From NCBI GenBank assembly GCA_964636785.1, contig CAZWVK010000027.1:1-25801 (forward strand): DNA of 25,801 nt, read 5' to 3'. The notes under the pieces are model-generated. The model did not search any database. It saw nothing but the letters and a program-made list of their open reading frames with translations, and had not been told where the DNA came from. The stretch is from UBA6776 sp964636785. GTDB taxonomy: Bacteria; Bdellovibrionota; Bdellovibrionia; Bdellovibrionales; UBA1609. Positions 8,088 through 15,151 of this stretch are shown piece by piece (position 1 is the stretch's first letter; the number at the start of each line of letters is the position of its first letter). The position numbers and the translations under genes were made by a program.

Positions 8088-8882
8088 CTAATAATAATTC
8101 AGTTCATTTCCAGAATCCATCTTCTTATACCAACAAGATGGTCTTTCTTTGTTCTGGATCGCTGCCACAACTGTGTCCAAGCGACATTGAGAACTGGGGT
8201 ACTGACGAAGGAGAGTCTGCTCGGTCTCGAATCGAGATCTTGCCTCTAGACTTGGCGGAGCACCAGGATGATTCAAGGGCGGAACTTGCGTAAACTCAAG
8301 CGCAACCTCATGAGTGTGTTTTAAAAATCCCAAACCAGCCAAAATGATTCGACTACAAATGGCGCGATCGCTTTCACTCTTAAAGCGACAAAGATTCTTA
8401 AGTTCTGGATGCAGAGATGGATTCTTTAGAAACTCACGATTGTCCGGGTCAGCGAAAATTTTAGGCAAACAGCGAGATGCGGCGTAATAGTCGGCCTGAC
8501 CCTCGGCAGAAATATTTAAACCGCTCTGACGCCACCCGATCCCATCCATAAATGGTGGGCCTCCGGCCGCATGCCCGAGTTCATGGCAAAGCAAAAAACG
8601 TAAGTCATCTTTGCTGAATTCATCTCTACACAATGATCCACTCACTCGGACTTCGATTTTCTTTAAATCATTAAAAGAGATATAGGCCGAAATCGGCATC
8701 GTGCTTGGCTGATAGGTGATTGAAAGTGGTTTTGAAAGGGACTCAATGGAAGAACGTGCGCTGTCTTCGAATTCACTGATCACTTCCAGAATCTCTTCGG
8801 ATGTGACACAGGTGGCTTGGGCATCGATGCCAAACCATAAAATGAGAGCCGATAGAAGGCTCATTCTCCTTAAGATTTTCAA
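8088..8882 (-). CDS. Exported HExxH metalloprotease, cysteine-rich
   Basis: This 264-aa protein has a signal peptide (basic KILRR, hydrophobic core, cleavage near AQA-TC). The zinc motif HELGH (His100, Glu101, His104) is followed by SAEGQADYYA, with Glu127 a likely third ligand, as in gluzincin/M48-like peptidases. At least eight cysteines suggest periplasmic disulfides. The substrate is unknown; linkage to mreB suggests envelope remodelling, as inference. The start is TTG at 8882: GGAGG sits 6 bases before it, and this start supplies the basic n-region. An ATG at 8864 (codon 7) has AAGGAG only one base away. The TTG lies in a hairpin (8877-8901). The gene is probably co-transcribed with mreB. 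Confidence 0.75.
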   Translation of the reverse strand: MKILRRMSLLSALILWFGIDAQATCVTSEEILEVISEFEDSARSSIESLSKPLSITYQPSTMPISAYISFNDLKKIEVRVSGSLCRDEFSKDDLRFLLCHELGHAAGGPPFMDGIGWRQSGLNISAEGQADYYAASRCLPKIFADPDNREFLKNPSLHPELKNLCRFKSESDRAICSRIILAGLGFLKHTHEVALEFTQVPPLNHPGAPPSLEARSRFETEQTLLRQYPSSQCRLDTVVAAIQNKERPSCWYKKMDSGNELNYY

Positions 8883-8901
8883 GGAACCCCTCCCCTTGAA
8901 A
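8877..8901 (-). promoter_or_regulatory. Translation-start hairpin of the metalloprotease gene
   Basis: On the minus strand UUUCAAGG and CCUUGAAA form a perfect 8-bp stem. The 9-base loop is GGAGGGGUU and carries the ribosome-binding site. The UUG start codon (8882-8880) lies in the 3' arm. Such an arrangement could limit initiation until the stem melts. It is not a convincing terminator because no T-run follows on the minus strand. Confidence 0.4.
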
Positions 8902-8938
8902 CCCCTTCAGAACATTTTTTTATACAAATAGCAAGAAC

Positions 8939-9448
8939 TCACACCTCTTCAATGGGTGCGCCGCTGTGCCAGATCCTCACACGCTTCTTCTCATCAGCTA
9001 CGCTATGCTCCGGCCTCTCGAAAGCGACTCCCAGCCAGGCTCCGGCGAACGTGGCTCCCAGAGCAATGGCATCACTGAGAAAGCCCTGCCAGAACAGCCC
9101 CGGTGGACGGTAATTGAAAAGAACATCCACTGTGGACTCAGCTATAGAAAGAGCAATCCCTCCAAAGACAATATAGCTCCCAGCCCAGGCCGCAAGAGAG
9201 TTCAGAATTGCATCTTTGATATTCGTTACTCGTGCGGCCATCACGGTTACGATCGATCCGATCATGACACTGACGGTCCATGAAAAACCCGCCATCAACC
9301 AGAATGGGCGACTCAGCTCAGGAATGTCGGCAGCCTCAAAACTCCAAAACCCTAAAGCCGCTGCGAATGACATCAAAAAAAGATTGATGGCTAAGATGAT
9401 TAGAATCCCCGCAAGCACTGAAACTGGCTTAATTCGATCCGTGAACAT
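8939..9448 (-). CDS. Hypothetical four-helix inner-membrane protein
   Basis: This 169-aa protein is not recognised. From ATG 9448 it shows four hydrophobic segments: SVLAGILIILAINLFLMSF, a second around WLMAGFSWTVSVMIGSIVTVMA, a third around SLAAWAGSYIVFGGIALS, and a fourth around AIALGATFAGAWLGVAF. A charged tail ends the protein. I chose 9448 over a codon 13 positions upstream because AAAGGGGGA lies about 7 bases before it and the extra residues are polar. The metalloprotease gene starts 56 bases further on the same strand, so it may be the first gene of an operon with the protease and mreB. Function unknown. Confidence 0.6.
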   Translation of the reverse strand: MFTDRIKPVSVLAGILIILAINLFLMSFAAALGFWSFEAADIPELSRPFWLMAGFSWTVSVMIGSIVTVMAARVTNIKDAILNSLAAWAGSYIVFGGIALSIAESTVDVLFNYRPPGLFWQGFLSDAIALGATFAGAWLGVAFERPEHSVADEKKRVRIWHSGAPIEEV

Positions 9449-9683
9449 CCAAATCCCCCTTTGCTTCCTAATGGCCGATGATGACACCCCTTCGGCTTCA
9501 GTGAGTTAAGAAAACGTGGAGATTAGAATGAGATTGAATCATGACTGAGTTCTTAAAGATTCTCTTTGACCTTCAATTATTAAATCTTATTGAAAACCAT
9601 CAAATCAGCCTAGATGGCCTATAGATTTTTCATTTTCATCGCGGAAATTCCAAATAATGAGCTCACGAATATAGGGTAACCAC

Positions 9684-10193
9684 ATGGAAACTCTAATTTT
9701 AAGTTTGATGACCTATATCGCAACTGTCTCCGGAAGCTTTCAGTCGGAACTGGGGTATGACACACATCTTGACGTCACCAATGTGAGACATATGCCGACT
9801 GTTAAGTTCGTAAGTGAAGATCGCTTATATATAATGAAAAACAATAGGATTCCGGATGGAAGCGAAGTTGTTGGAACTCAAGCTCTGTACTTTTTTGGTG
9901 GTCGCATTTACTTACCCGATACATGGGATAAAAACTCGTTGGCGGATCAAGCCAAGCTTCTTCATGAACTCGTTCACTTTATGCAAGATTCAAATGGACA
10001 TTTTCATGAATGCAACGGAGATCGCGAGCGCCTGGCCTATTATATCCAAGAAAGATGGATTGCCGAAAAGTTGAATCTCGCTCCCTTTCACACCGAGGTC
10101 TATAATACTATGGGAATTTCTCCGCTTCTTATGGTTGCGGTCATGTACTGCCCCTCTCCACACCTCGCCGTGCCTGGAGAAGGGGGTTACTAA
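9684..10193 (+). CDS. DUF6647-like protein with HELVH zinc-protease motif
   Basis: This 169-aa protein has an HExxH motif, HELVHFMQ (His94, Glu95, His98), after a helix rich in KLL. The motif is followed by ECNGDRERLAYYIQERW, where a Glu could be a third metal ligand. The layout resembles DUF6647 proteins, small putative metallopeptidases, though I rely on memory for the family name. A short hydrophobic N-terminus (ETLILSLMTYIATVSGS) could be a weak signal peptide. AGGG lies before the ATG. It stands alone on the plus strand, and its stop overlaps that of the convergent lipoprotein gene. Confidence 0.6.
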   Translation: METLILSLMTYIATVSGSFQSELGYDTHLDVTNVRHMPTVKFVSEDRLYIMKNNRIPDGSEVVGTQALYFFGGRIYLPDTWDKNSLADQAKLLHELVHFMQDSNGHFHECNGDRERLAYYIQERWIAEKLNLAPFHTEVYNTMGISPLLMVAVMYCPSPHLAVPGEGGY

Positions 10194-10879
10194 TTACTCC
10201 CATCGCGAACAAAAACCTCATCCGAAAGTGATAAGTCGCGATTATCAGGTGAATCTGCCATCGATGTTAGGTCCTCACTATCAAGAAACAGCCTATTTCC
10301 ATCGAGACGATAGGTTCCAAACCGATCCGCTGGAACTCTAGTCAATGGACAGGTTCCTGATGGATTAACCACGGCGATCTCCTGCCCTAACGGAAAACTT
10401 GAAATCCCACAAAACCGAACTGCCGAAAGACTATCCGCCACTTGCTGATCATGAACAATTAAGACAGCACTCTCAAAGCGAACATTCAACTGCCCATAGT
10501 CTGAATTGACGACATCTTCTGGAAGTGGATCGGGCTCTTCAGGACCGACGGTGATTCCGGAATCATTGTCATTTGTTTCGCCAGAGTTAAAGTCTTCAAC
10601 CTGAAATGTTCCTCGGTATTGCACTTGTGCGCCGACCTGGTCGCAACGTCCATTCAAATAGAGGTTTTGAATTTGACGAACTTCATTGCCCGAAAATAGA
10701 AGGGATATTCGTTCGGATAACTTAAGAACCAGCGAGGAATCACATGAGTCTGTAAACTGACCTTGAAGTTCGGGAGCAATAATGACGTTGGTAACTGGAT
10801 CATCGTCATCGCTTCCGCATCCAGCTAATCCCAACGCCAGTGCACCATGAAAGATTAAAATTTTACATAAACGACTCAT
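10190..10879 (-). CDS. Hypothetical lipoprotein
   Basis: This 229-aa protein has a clear lipobox, LALGLAGC with Cys21, followed by an acidic GSDDDD stretch. The mature part has about three further cysteines, an acidic patch (NDNDSGITVGPEEPDPL) at about residues 105-120, and otherwise beta-rich sequence. No family is recognised. AAGGAG lies 7 bases before the ATG. It is divergent from the MFS exporter gene, with 143 bases between them, and shares overlapping stops with the HELVH gene. It is probably anchored in the outer or inner membrane. Confidence 0.65.
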   Translation of the reverse strand: MSRLCKILIFHGALALGLAGCGSDDDDPVTNVIIAPELQGQFTDSCDSSLVLKLSERISLLFSGNEVRQIQNLYLNGRCDQVGAQVQYRGTFQVEDFNSGETNDNDSGITVGPEEPDPLPEDVVNSDYGQLNVRFESAVLIVHDQQVADSLSAVRFCGISSFPLGQEIAVVNPSGTCPLTRVPADRFGTYRLDGNRLFLDSEDLTSMADSPDNRDLSLSDEVFVRDGSN

Positions 10880-11022
10880 TCAAACTCTCCTTTGTTAAAA
10901 TAAATTTTCGAAAAGATAGGAGAGAACCTCTGCCTAAGAAATAAGAAGATTGTGACTTTGTAGACAGAACCACCGATCCTATTTGCAGTTCCCTTTTTAA
11001 ATAGATGAGAGTATAAATCCCC

Positions 11023-12234
11023 ATGCCCAGTTCCAAACGTCTGAGTCAATCCGAGTTCGTCATCCTAATGGCTTTAATGACTTCCATTTCTGCTCTAGCA
11101 ATAGACAGTATGCTGCCAGCATTCCCGCAGATAAGTGAAGATTTTTCCATCTTTAATGCAAATGAACTCCAGTTTATTATCGCCTCACTATTTCTAGGCT
11201 TTGGCTTTGGCCAGCTGATCTTTGGCCCGATTTCAGATGTGATCGGTCGTAAACCACCTATTTATTTTGGCATTGCGATTTTTCTAATTGGAACCGTTCT
11301 ATCCGGTTTCGCATCCAACTTTGAAATTTTTATTTTTGGTCGATTCCTTCAAGGGATTGGTGGGGCATCACCGCGAATTATCTCACTTGCGTTGGTGCGC
11401 GATGAGTATTCGGGAAATGCCATGGCCAGGATCACTTCTCTAGTTATGACGATTTTTATTCTGGTGCCAGCCATCGCACCTTCTTTAGGTCAGGTTCTTT
11501 TACTCTTTTCAGGATGGCGATCTATATTTCTTATGCTTTTTGCCGTGGCAACATTCGCATGGATTTGGTTTGGACTTCGCCAGCATGAAACGCTCCCAAA
11601 GAAGTTGAGAAAGAAGTTCACAAAGACACAGATTCTCTATGGAGTGAAGGAGACGTTCTCTCAACCCACAACACTGGCTTGTATGATTGTCTCTGGACTG
11701 GTTTTCGGAATTTTTGTTGGTTATTTAGGAGCCGTTCAAGAAATTTTTGCCAAGATTTTCCAGGTTGGTGACCAGTTTCCAATCTACTTTGCAATTTTAG
11801 CTCTTTCAATTGGAGCGTCTTCCTTTTTTAACTCTAGACTTGTTATGGCGCTTGGAATGAGACGACTCATCTTTCTTGCGTTCCTTTATATGACCATCCT
11901 CTCAAATCTTTTCTCCATTTATCTTTTTCTCTTTCAAGAAGGAACTCCCCCTCTTTGGCTCTTTATGATTTATATGATGCTGACATTTTTTTCCGTTGGC
12001 TTCTTATTTGGAAATTTAAATGCGCTTGCTATGCAACCTCTCGGACATGTGGCCGGTATGGGGTCAGCACTTCTTGGCTTTGTTCAAAGCTCCATCTCTG
12101 TTGCAGTCGGAGTTTATCTCGGTCAATTTTTTCATGACGATATCATCCCGCTTGTTCTTAGCTTTGGAACAATCAGCCTTGTCTGCATTTTGATATTGAG
12201 CTTCGAGAAGCGCTTTGAAAAGAGCGTGCTCTAA
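11023..12234 (+). CDS. Bcr/CflA-type MFS multidrug exporter
   Basis: This 403-aa major facilitator protein has twelve predicted helices. The N-terminal DSMLPAFPQISEDF segment, the motif A GPISDVIGRKPP between helices 2 and 3, and GRFLQGIGGASPRIISLALVRD are characteristic of the Bcr/CflA drug:proton antiporters. It probably exports a drug or metabolite such as bicyclomycin- or sulfonamide-like compounds; the substrate cannot be read from sequence. The ATG has no Shine-Dalgarno at working distance, while TATAAA lies 5 bases upstream, so the message may start at the ATG. Its stop is 3 bases from that of a small minus-strand ORF. Confidence 0.9.
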   Translation: MPSSKRLSQSEFVILMALMTSISALAIDSMLPAFPQISEDFSIFNANELQFIIASLFLGFGFGQLIFGPISDVIGRKPPIYFGIAIFLIGTVLSGFASNFEIFIFGRFLQGIGGASPRIISLALVRDEYSGNAMARITSLVMTIFILVPAIAPSLGQVLLLFSGWRSIFLMLFAVATFAWIWFGLRQHETLPKKLRKKFTKTQILYGVKETFSQPTTLACMIVSGLVFGIFVGYLGAVQEIFAKIFQVGDQFPIYFAILALSIGASSFFNSRLVMALGMRRLIFLAFLYMTILSNLFSIYLFLFQEGTPPLWLFMIYMMLTFFSVGFLFGNLNALAMQPLGHVAGMGSALLGFVQSSISVAVGVYLGQFFHDDIIPLVLSFGTISLVCILILSFEKRFEKSVL

Positions 12235-12237
12235 TCC

Positions 12238-12420
12238 CTACTTATCAATATTTATTGGATGAGGGGTTAAAACATGCGATTGAACTTGAGAGCTTGTCTG
12301 CTCTGCAAAGTGAAAAGTCTCAGAGCAATTTACCATTAAAGTCAAAAGTCCCAATGCCACGACGATATTAAATGCCATTCCCACAACAGTCTCCGTAGAA
12401 ATATAAAATGAATTTTTGAT
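12238..12420 (-). CDS. Small exported or membrane protein, cut by the assembly gap
   Basis: The minus frame stays open from the gap to a TAG at 12238. A likely start is GTG at 12384, because GGAG lies 6 bases before it, giving 48 aa. An ATG at 12378 gives 46 aa. The product has a hydrophobic stretch FNIVVALGLLTLMVNC followed by a polar tail, like a short lipoprotein or exported peptide. The frame also remains open upstream into the N run, so it could instead be the C-terminus of a larger protein. Its stop lies 3 bases from the convergent MFS gene, as with other genes here. No family is recognised. Confidence 0.4.
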   Translation of the reverse strand: MKNSFYISTETVVGMAFNIVVALGLLTLMVNCSETFHFAEQTSSQVQSHVLTPHPINIDK

Positions 12421-12430
12421 NNNNNNNNNN
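12421..12430. other. Assembly gap (ten N)
   Basis: Ten consecutive N bases. The length is probably a placeholder, so distances across this point are unreliable and sequence may be missing. The 63 bases from here to the AI-2E-family gene hold nothing I recognise. Confidence 0.98.
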
Positions 12431-12493
12431 ATTCTATATATTCTTACAAAGAGAATCTACACGACTGGACTTCAAATCTGAGTTAATGATTCG

Positions 12494-13558
12494 TTAAGGT
12501 TTTGCGGATGAATCATGCTTGGCAAACTCTTCTGTAAAGATCTGCCACATTGCCAAGAAAAGAGCCGTGATCATTGGGCCAACTACAAATCCCGCCAAAC
12601 CAAAAACCTGAAGCCCACCAAGCGTTGCGAGCAAAACCACATAGTCCGGCATTTTCGTTTCCCGACCAACCAAAATGGGTCTTAATATATTGTCGACAAG
12701 ACCAATAATAATTGAACCACTGGCCACTAAGAACACGCCTTTCCAAATGCTACCGGTTGCCAAGAAATAAACCGCAGCCGGAAACCAAACGATGGCCGCA
12801 CCGGCAGCAGGTATCAAAGATAAAACTCCCATAATCACGGCCCAAAATGCCGGAGCCTGGATTCCTACGATCCAAAATAAAATTCCACCAATAAATCCTT
12901 GCACCATTGCGACCACCAACGTTCCCTTCACCGTCGCACGCGCCACTTCCGCAATTTTTTTGAAGAGTTTTTTCTCGCGCTCATCACCAATTGGAAGAGC
13001 GCGGATGGTATGGCCGATCAATTCTTCACCATCGCGAAAAATAAAAAATAAGAAATAGAGCATTAAAACAAACATCACAGAGATCGCAGCCAGATTCTGA
13101 CCGATCGCGAGCGCCTGCGCTCCCACCCATTGTGTCGCCGTTACTGCGATACTTTCCAGATTTGTGCGCACCTGCTCCAAATCCACTCCAAATCGCTGAA
13201 GCAATGAAGTTAACTCAGGCAAATACTTTTCAATCATTGAAAATGGAGCCATGACGTCAATCTGACCGGATTGATACTGCTCATAAAGGCCTAAGGCCTG
13301 TTGCGTGACGGTCGCAACAATAAGGGCCAGCGGTATGAGTACAACCAGGATCACTGCCAATGTTGCAAGCAAGGCGGCCCAAGCTCTTCTTCCTTTTAAG
13401 ATTCGAATCGCTTTGGCATTCAAAGGCTGAAAAAGAACAGCCAGAACGATGGCCCAAAAGACCGGCATTAAAAAACCTCTGGTCATCCAAAAGAAAACCA
13501 CAGTGACAAGTAAGACCAGTGTGAAAAAGGCTCTCGACTCGAAGCTTTTTAAAACCAT
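12494..13558 (-). CDS. AI-2E family transporter / PerM-like permease
   Basis: This polytopic membrane protein (354 aa from this start) is of the AI-2E family transporter (TqsA/PerM) type. Helix clusters lie at both ends, with a soluble central stretch. The signature region WAVIMGVLSLIPAAGAAIVW and the C-terminal GLVDNILRPILVG and FGLAGFVVGPMI are family hallmarks. Members export autoinducer-2 or other small molecules, or act as Na+/H+ antiporters; the substrate here is unknown. The reading frame continues upstream to 13747, but that extension overlaps the divergent symporter gene and is not family-like. ATG 13558 (MVLKSFESRAFF) gives the normal length. Confidence 0.85.
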   Translation of the reverse strand: MVLKSFESRAFFTLVLLVTVVFFWMTRGFLMPVFWAIVLAVLFQPLNAKAIRILKGRRAWAALLATLAVILVVLIPLALIVATVTQQALGLYEQYQSGQIDVMAPFSMIEKYLPELTSLLQRFGVDLEQVRTNLESIAVTATQWVGAQALAIGQNLAAISVMFVLMLYFLFFIFRDGEELIGHTIRALPIGDEREKKLFKKIAEVARATVKGTLVVAMVQGFIGGILFWIVGIQAPAFWAVIMGVLSLIPAAGAAIVWFPAAVYFLATGSIWKGVFLVASGSIIIGLVDNILRPILVGRETKMPDYVVLLATLGGLQVFGLAGFVVGPMITALFLAMWQIFTEEFAKHDSSAKP

Positions 13559-13665
13559 GTCCCAACCTACCCATTTTTGCTCATATGGCGCAAGGTGTAG
13601 GTTAAAAGATAAACCAGCGCCTTTATGCGGCGTGACCTCACTGTGGAACATGGCAGTTTTTAAAG

Positions 13666-15051
13666 ATGCTTGAAAATCTAAATAACCTGCTCTCATCCGT
13701 ATTGCTTTTTGATATTTTACCGGGAGAGGCTGAGCTTCCTTTTGCACTCGCCTGGCTCATTGCTGGTGCATTGTTTTTTACGGTTCGACTTAAGTTTATC
13801 AACATCCGGGGATTCAAACACGCCTTCCAGATCATCAGAGGAAGGTTTGATAATCAAAAAGATCCGGGTGAGGTCACTCATTTTCAAGCGCTTACAACGG
13901 CGCTGTCTGCGACTGTCGGATTGGGAAATATTGCCGGTGTCGCTATTGCTGTCAGCCTTGGAGGACCCGGTGCTACATTTTGGATGATTCTTGCCGGCTT
14001 TCTGGGAATGACCTCAAAAATGGCGGAATGCACACTTGCGGTCATGTATCGAAGTATCGATGAAAACGGAGCTGTAATGGGCGGACCTATGGAATACCTT
14101 TCAAAAGGATTTTCCGAAAAAGGCTTTCCAAAGCTGGGGAAGTGCTTAGCCGTACTTTTTTCGGTGATGTGTGTTGGCGGATCTCTTGGAATAGGCAACG
14201 CCTTTCAAGTCAATCAATCCCTCAATGCCGTTGCTGGCTCCATTCCCATACTCCAACAGTATCCATGGATCTATGGTCTGGCTATGACTGTACTTGTAGC
14301 CGCAGTGATCATCGGGGGATTGAAACGCATCGCTCGGGTCACCAATAAGCTTGTTCCATTCATGTGCGGAATCTATGTTCTTGCGGCCTTAATCGTATTA
14401 TCTATTCATTACTCAGAGATCCCTTACGCTATTGCATTGATTTTTCGCGGAGCCTTCACACCAGAAGCTGGTTATGGCGGAGCCATCGGAGTTTTAATTA
14501 TTGGATTTCAACGAGCGGCTTTTTCCAATGAAGCTGGTATCGGTTCCGCAGCGATCGCCCACTCTGCCGCAAAAACCAAGATTCCAATTCGCGAAGGATA
14601 TGTGGCTATGCTCGAACCATTTATTGATACGGTCACTGTCTGCACAATGACTGCGCTCGTGATCATTATCACCGGTGCCTACAATTCACCCGACACAGCT
14701 CATCTGGTAGCAACTAACCAAGGCTCTGCTCTCACTGCGGCTGCGTTTGGATCCGTGATCAGTTGGTTTCCATACATTCTTACATTGTCAGTTGTACTAT
14801 TTGCCTTCTCGACAATGATTTCATGGTCCTACTATGGCGAGCGCTGCTGGAGTTATTTATTAGGCAAGAAGTACAGCCTTTATTACAAATTTCTCTTCTT
14901 GGCTGCTGTCTTTTTAGGATCCATCACTCAGGCCTCATCAATCATTGAATTCTCAGATTTAATGGTTTTGGCAATGGCCTTTCCCAATCTTCTCGGGCTT
15001 TATCTCCTACGAAATAAAATTTATGAGGCAATTGCTGATTATAAATTTTAG
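13666..15051 (+). CDS. Sodium:alanine/glycine symporter (AGCS/AlsT family)
   Basis: This 461-aa carrier of the AGCS family imports alanine or glycine with Na+ across the inner membrane. Family landmarks are LSATVGLGNIAGVAIAVSLG, GGPMEYLSKGF, RAAFSNEAGIGSAAIAHSAA and the final SWSYYGERCWSYLLG. The length and all expected helices are present. No clear Shine-Dalgarno precedes the ATG at 13666. It is divergent from the AI-2E-family gene, and the kinase gene begins 100 bases after it on the same strand. Confidence 0.92.
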   Translation: MLENLNNLLSSVLLFDILPGEAELPFALAWLIAGALFFTVRLKFINIRGFKHAFQIIRGRFDNQKDPGEVTHFQALTTALSATVGLGNIAGVAIAVSLGGPGATFWMILAGFLGMTSKMAECTLAVMYRSIDENGAVMGGPMEYLSKGFSEKGFPKLGKCLAVLFSVMCVGGSLGIGNAFQVNQSLNAVAGSIPILQQYPWIYGLAMTVLVAAVIIGGLKRIARVTNKLVPFMCGIYVLAALIVLSIHYSEIPYAIALIFRGAFTPEAGYGGAIGVLIIGFQRAAFSNEAGIGSAAIAHSAAKTKIPIREGYVAMLEPFIDTVTVCTMTALVIIITGAYNSPDTAHLVATNQGSALTAAAFGSVISWFPYILTLSVVLFAFSTMISWSYYGERCWSYLLGKKYSLYYKFLFLAAVFLGSITQASSIIEFSDLMVLAMAFPNLLGLYLLRNKIYEAIADYKF

Positions 15052-15151
15052 CCAAAAGTTTGTTTTGCACCACGGTGGTAGAGTCTGTCCGCCGATTTCT
15101 CTGTGGAAAAGTCTTTCCCCTTCGCCGAACTTACATTAAACCTCTACGACT

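Noticed and set aside
8914..8920. Run of seven T as a terminator with the 8877-8901 stem
   Set aside because: On the plus strand the run is 12 bases away from the stem, and no plus-strand gene ends upstream of it.
13559..13747. N-terminal extension of the AI-2E-family protein
   Set aside because: The extra 63 codons overlap the divergent symporter gene, are not hydrophobic and do not fit the family's normal length.
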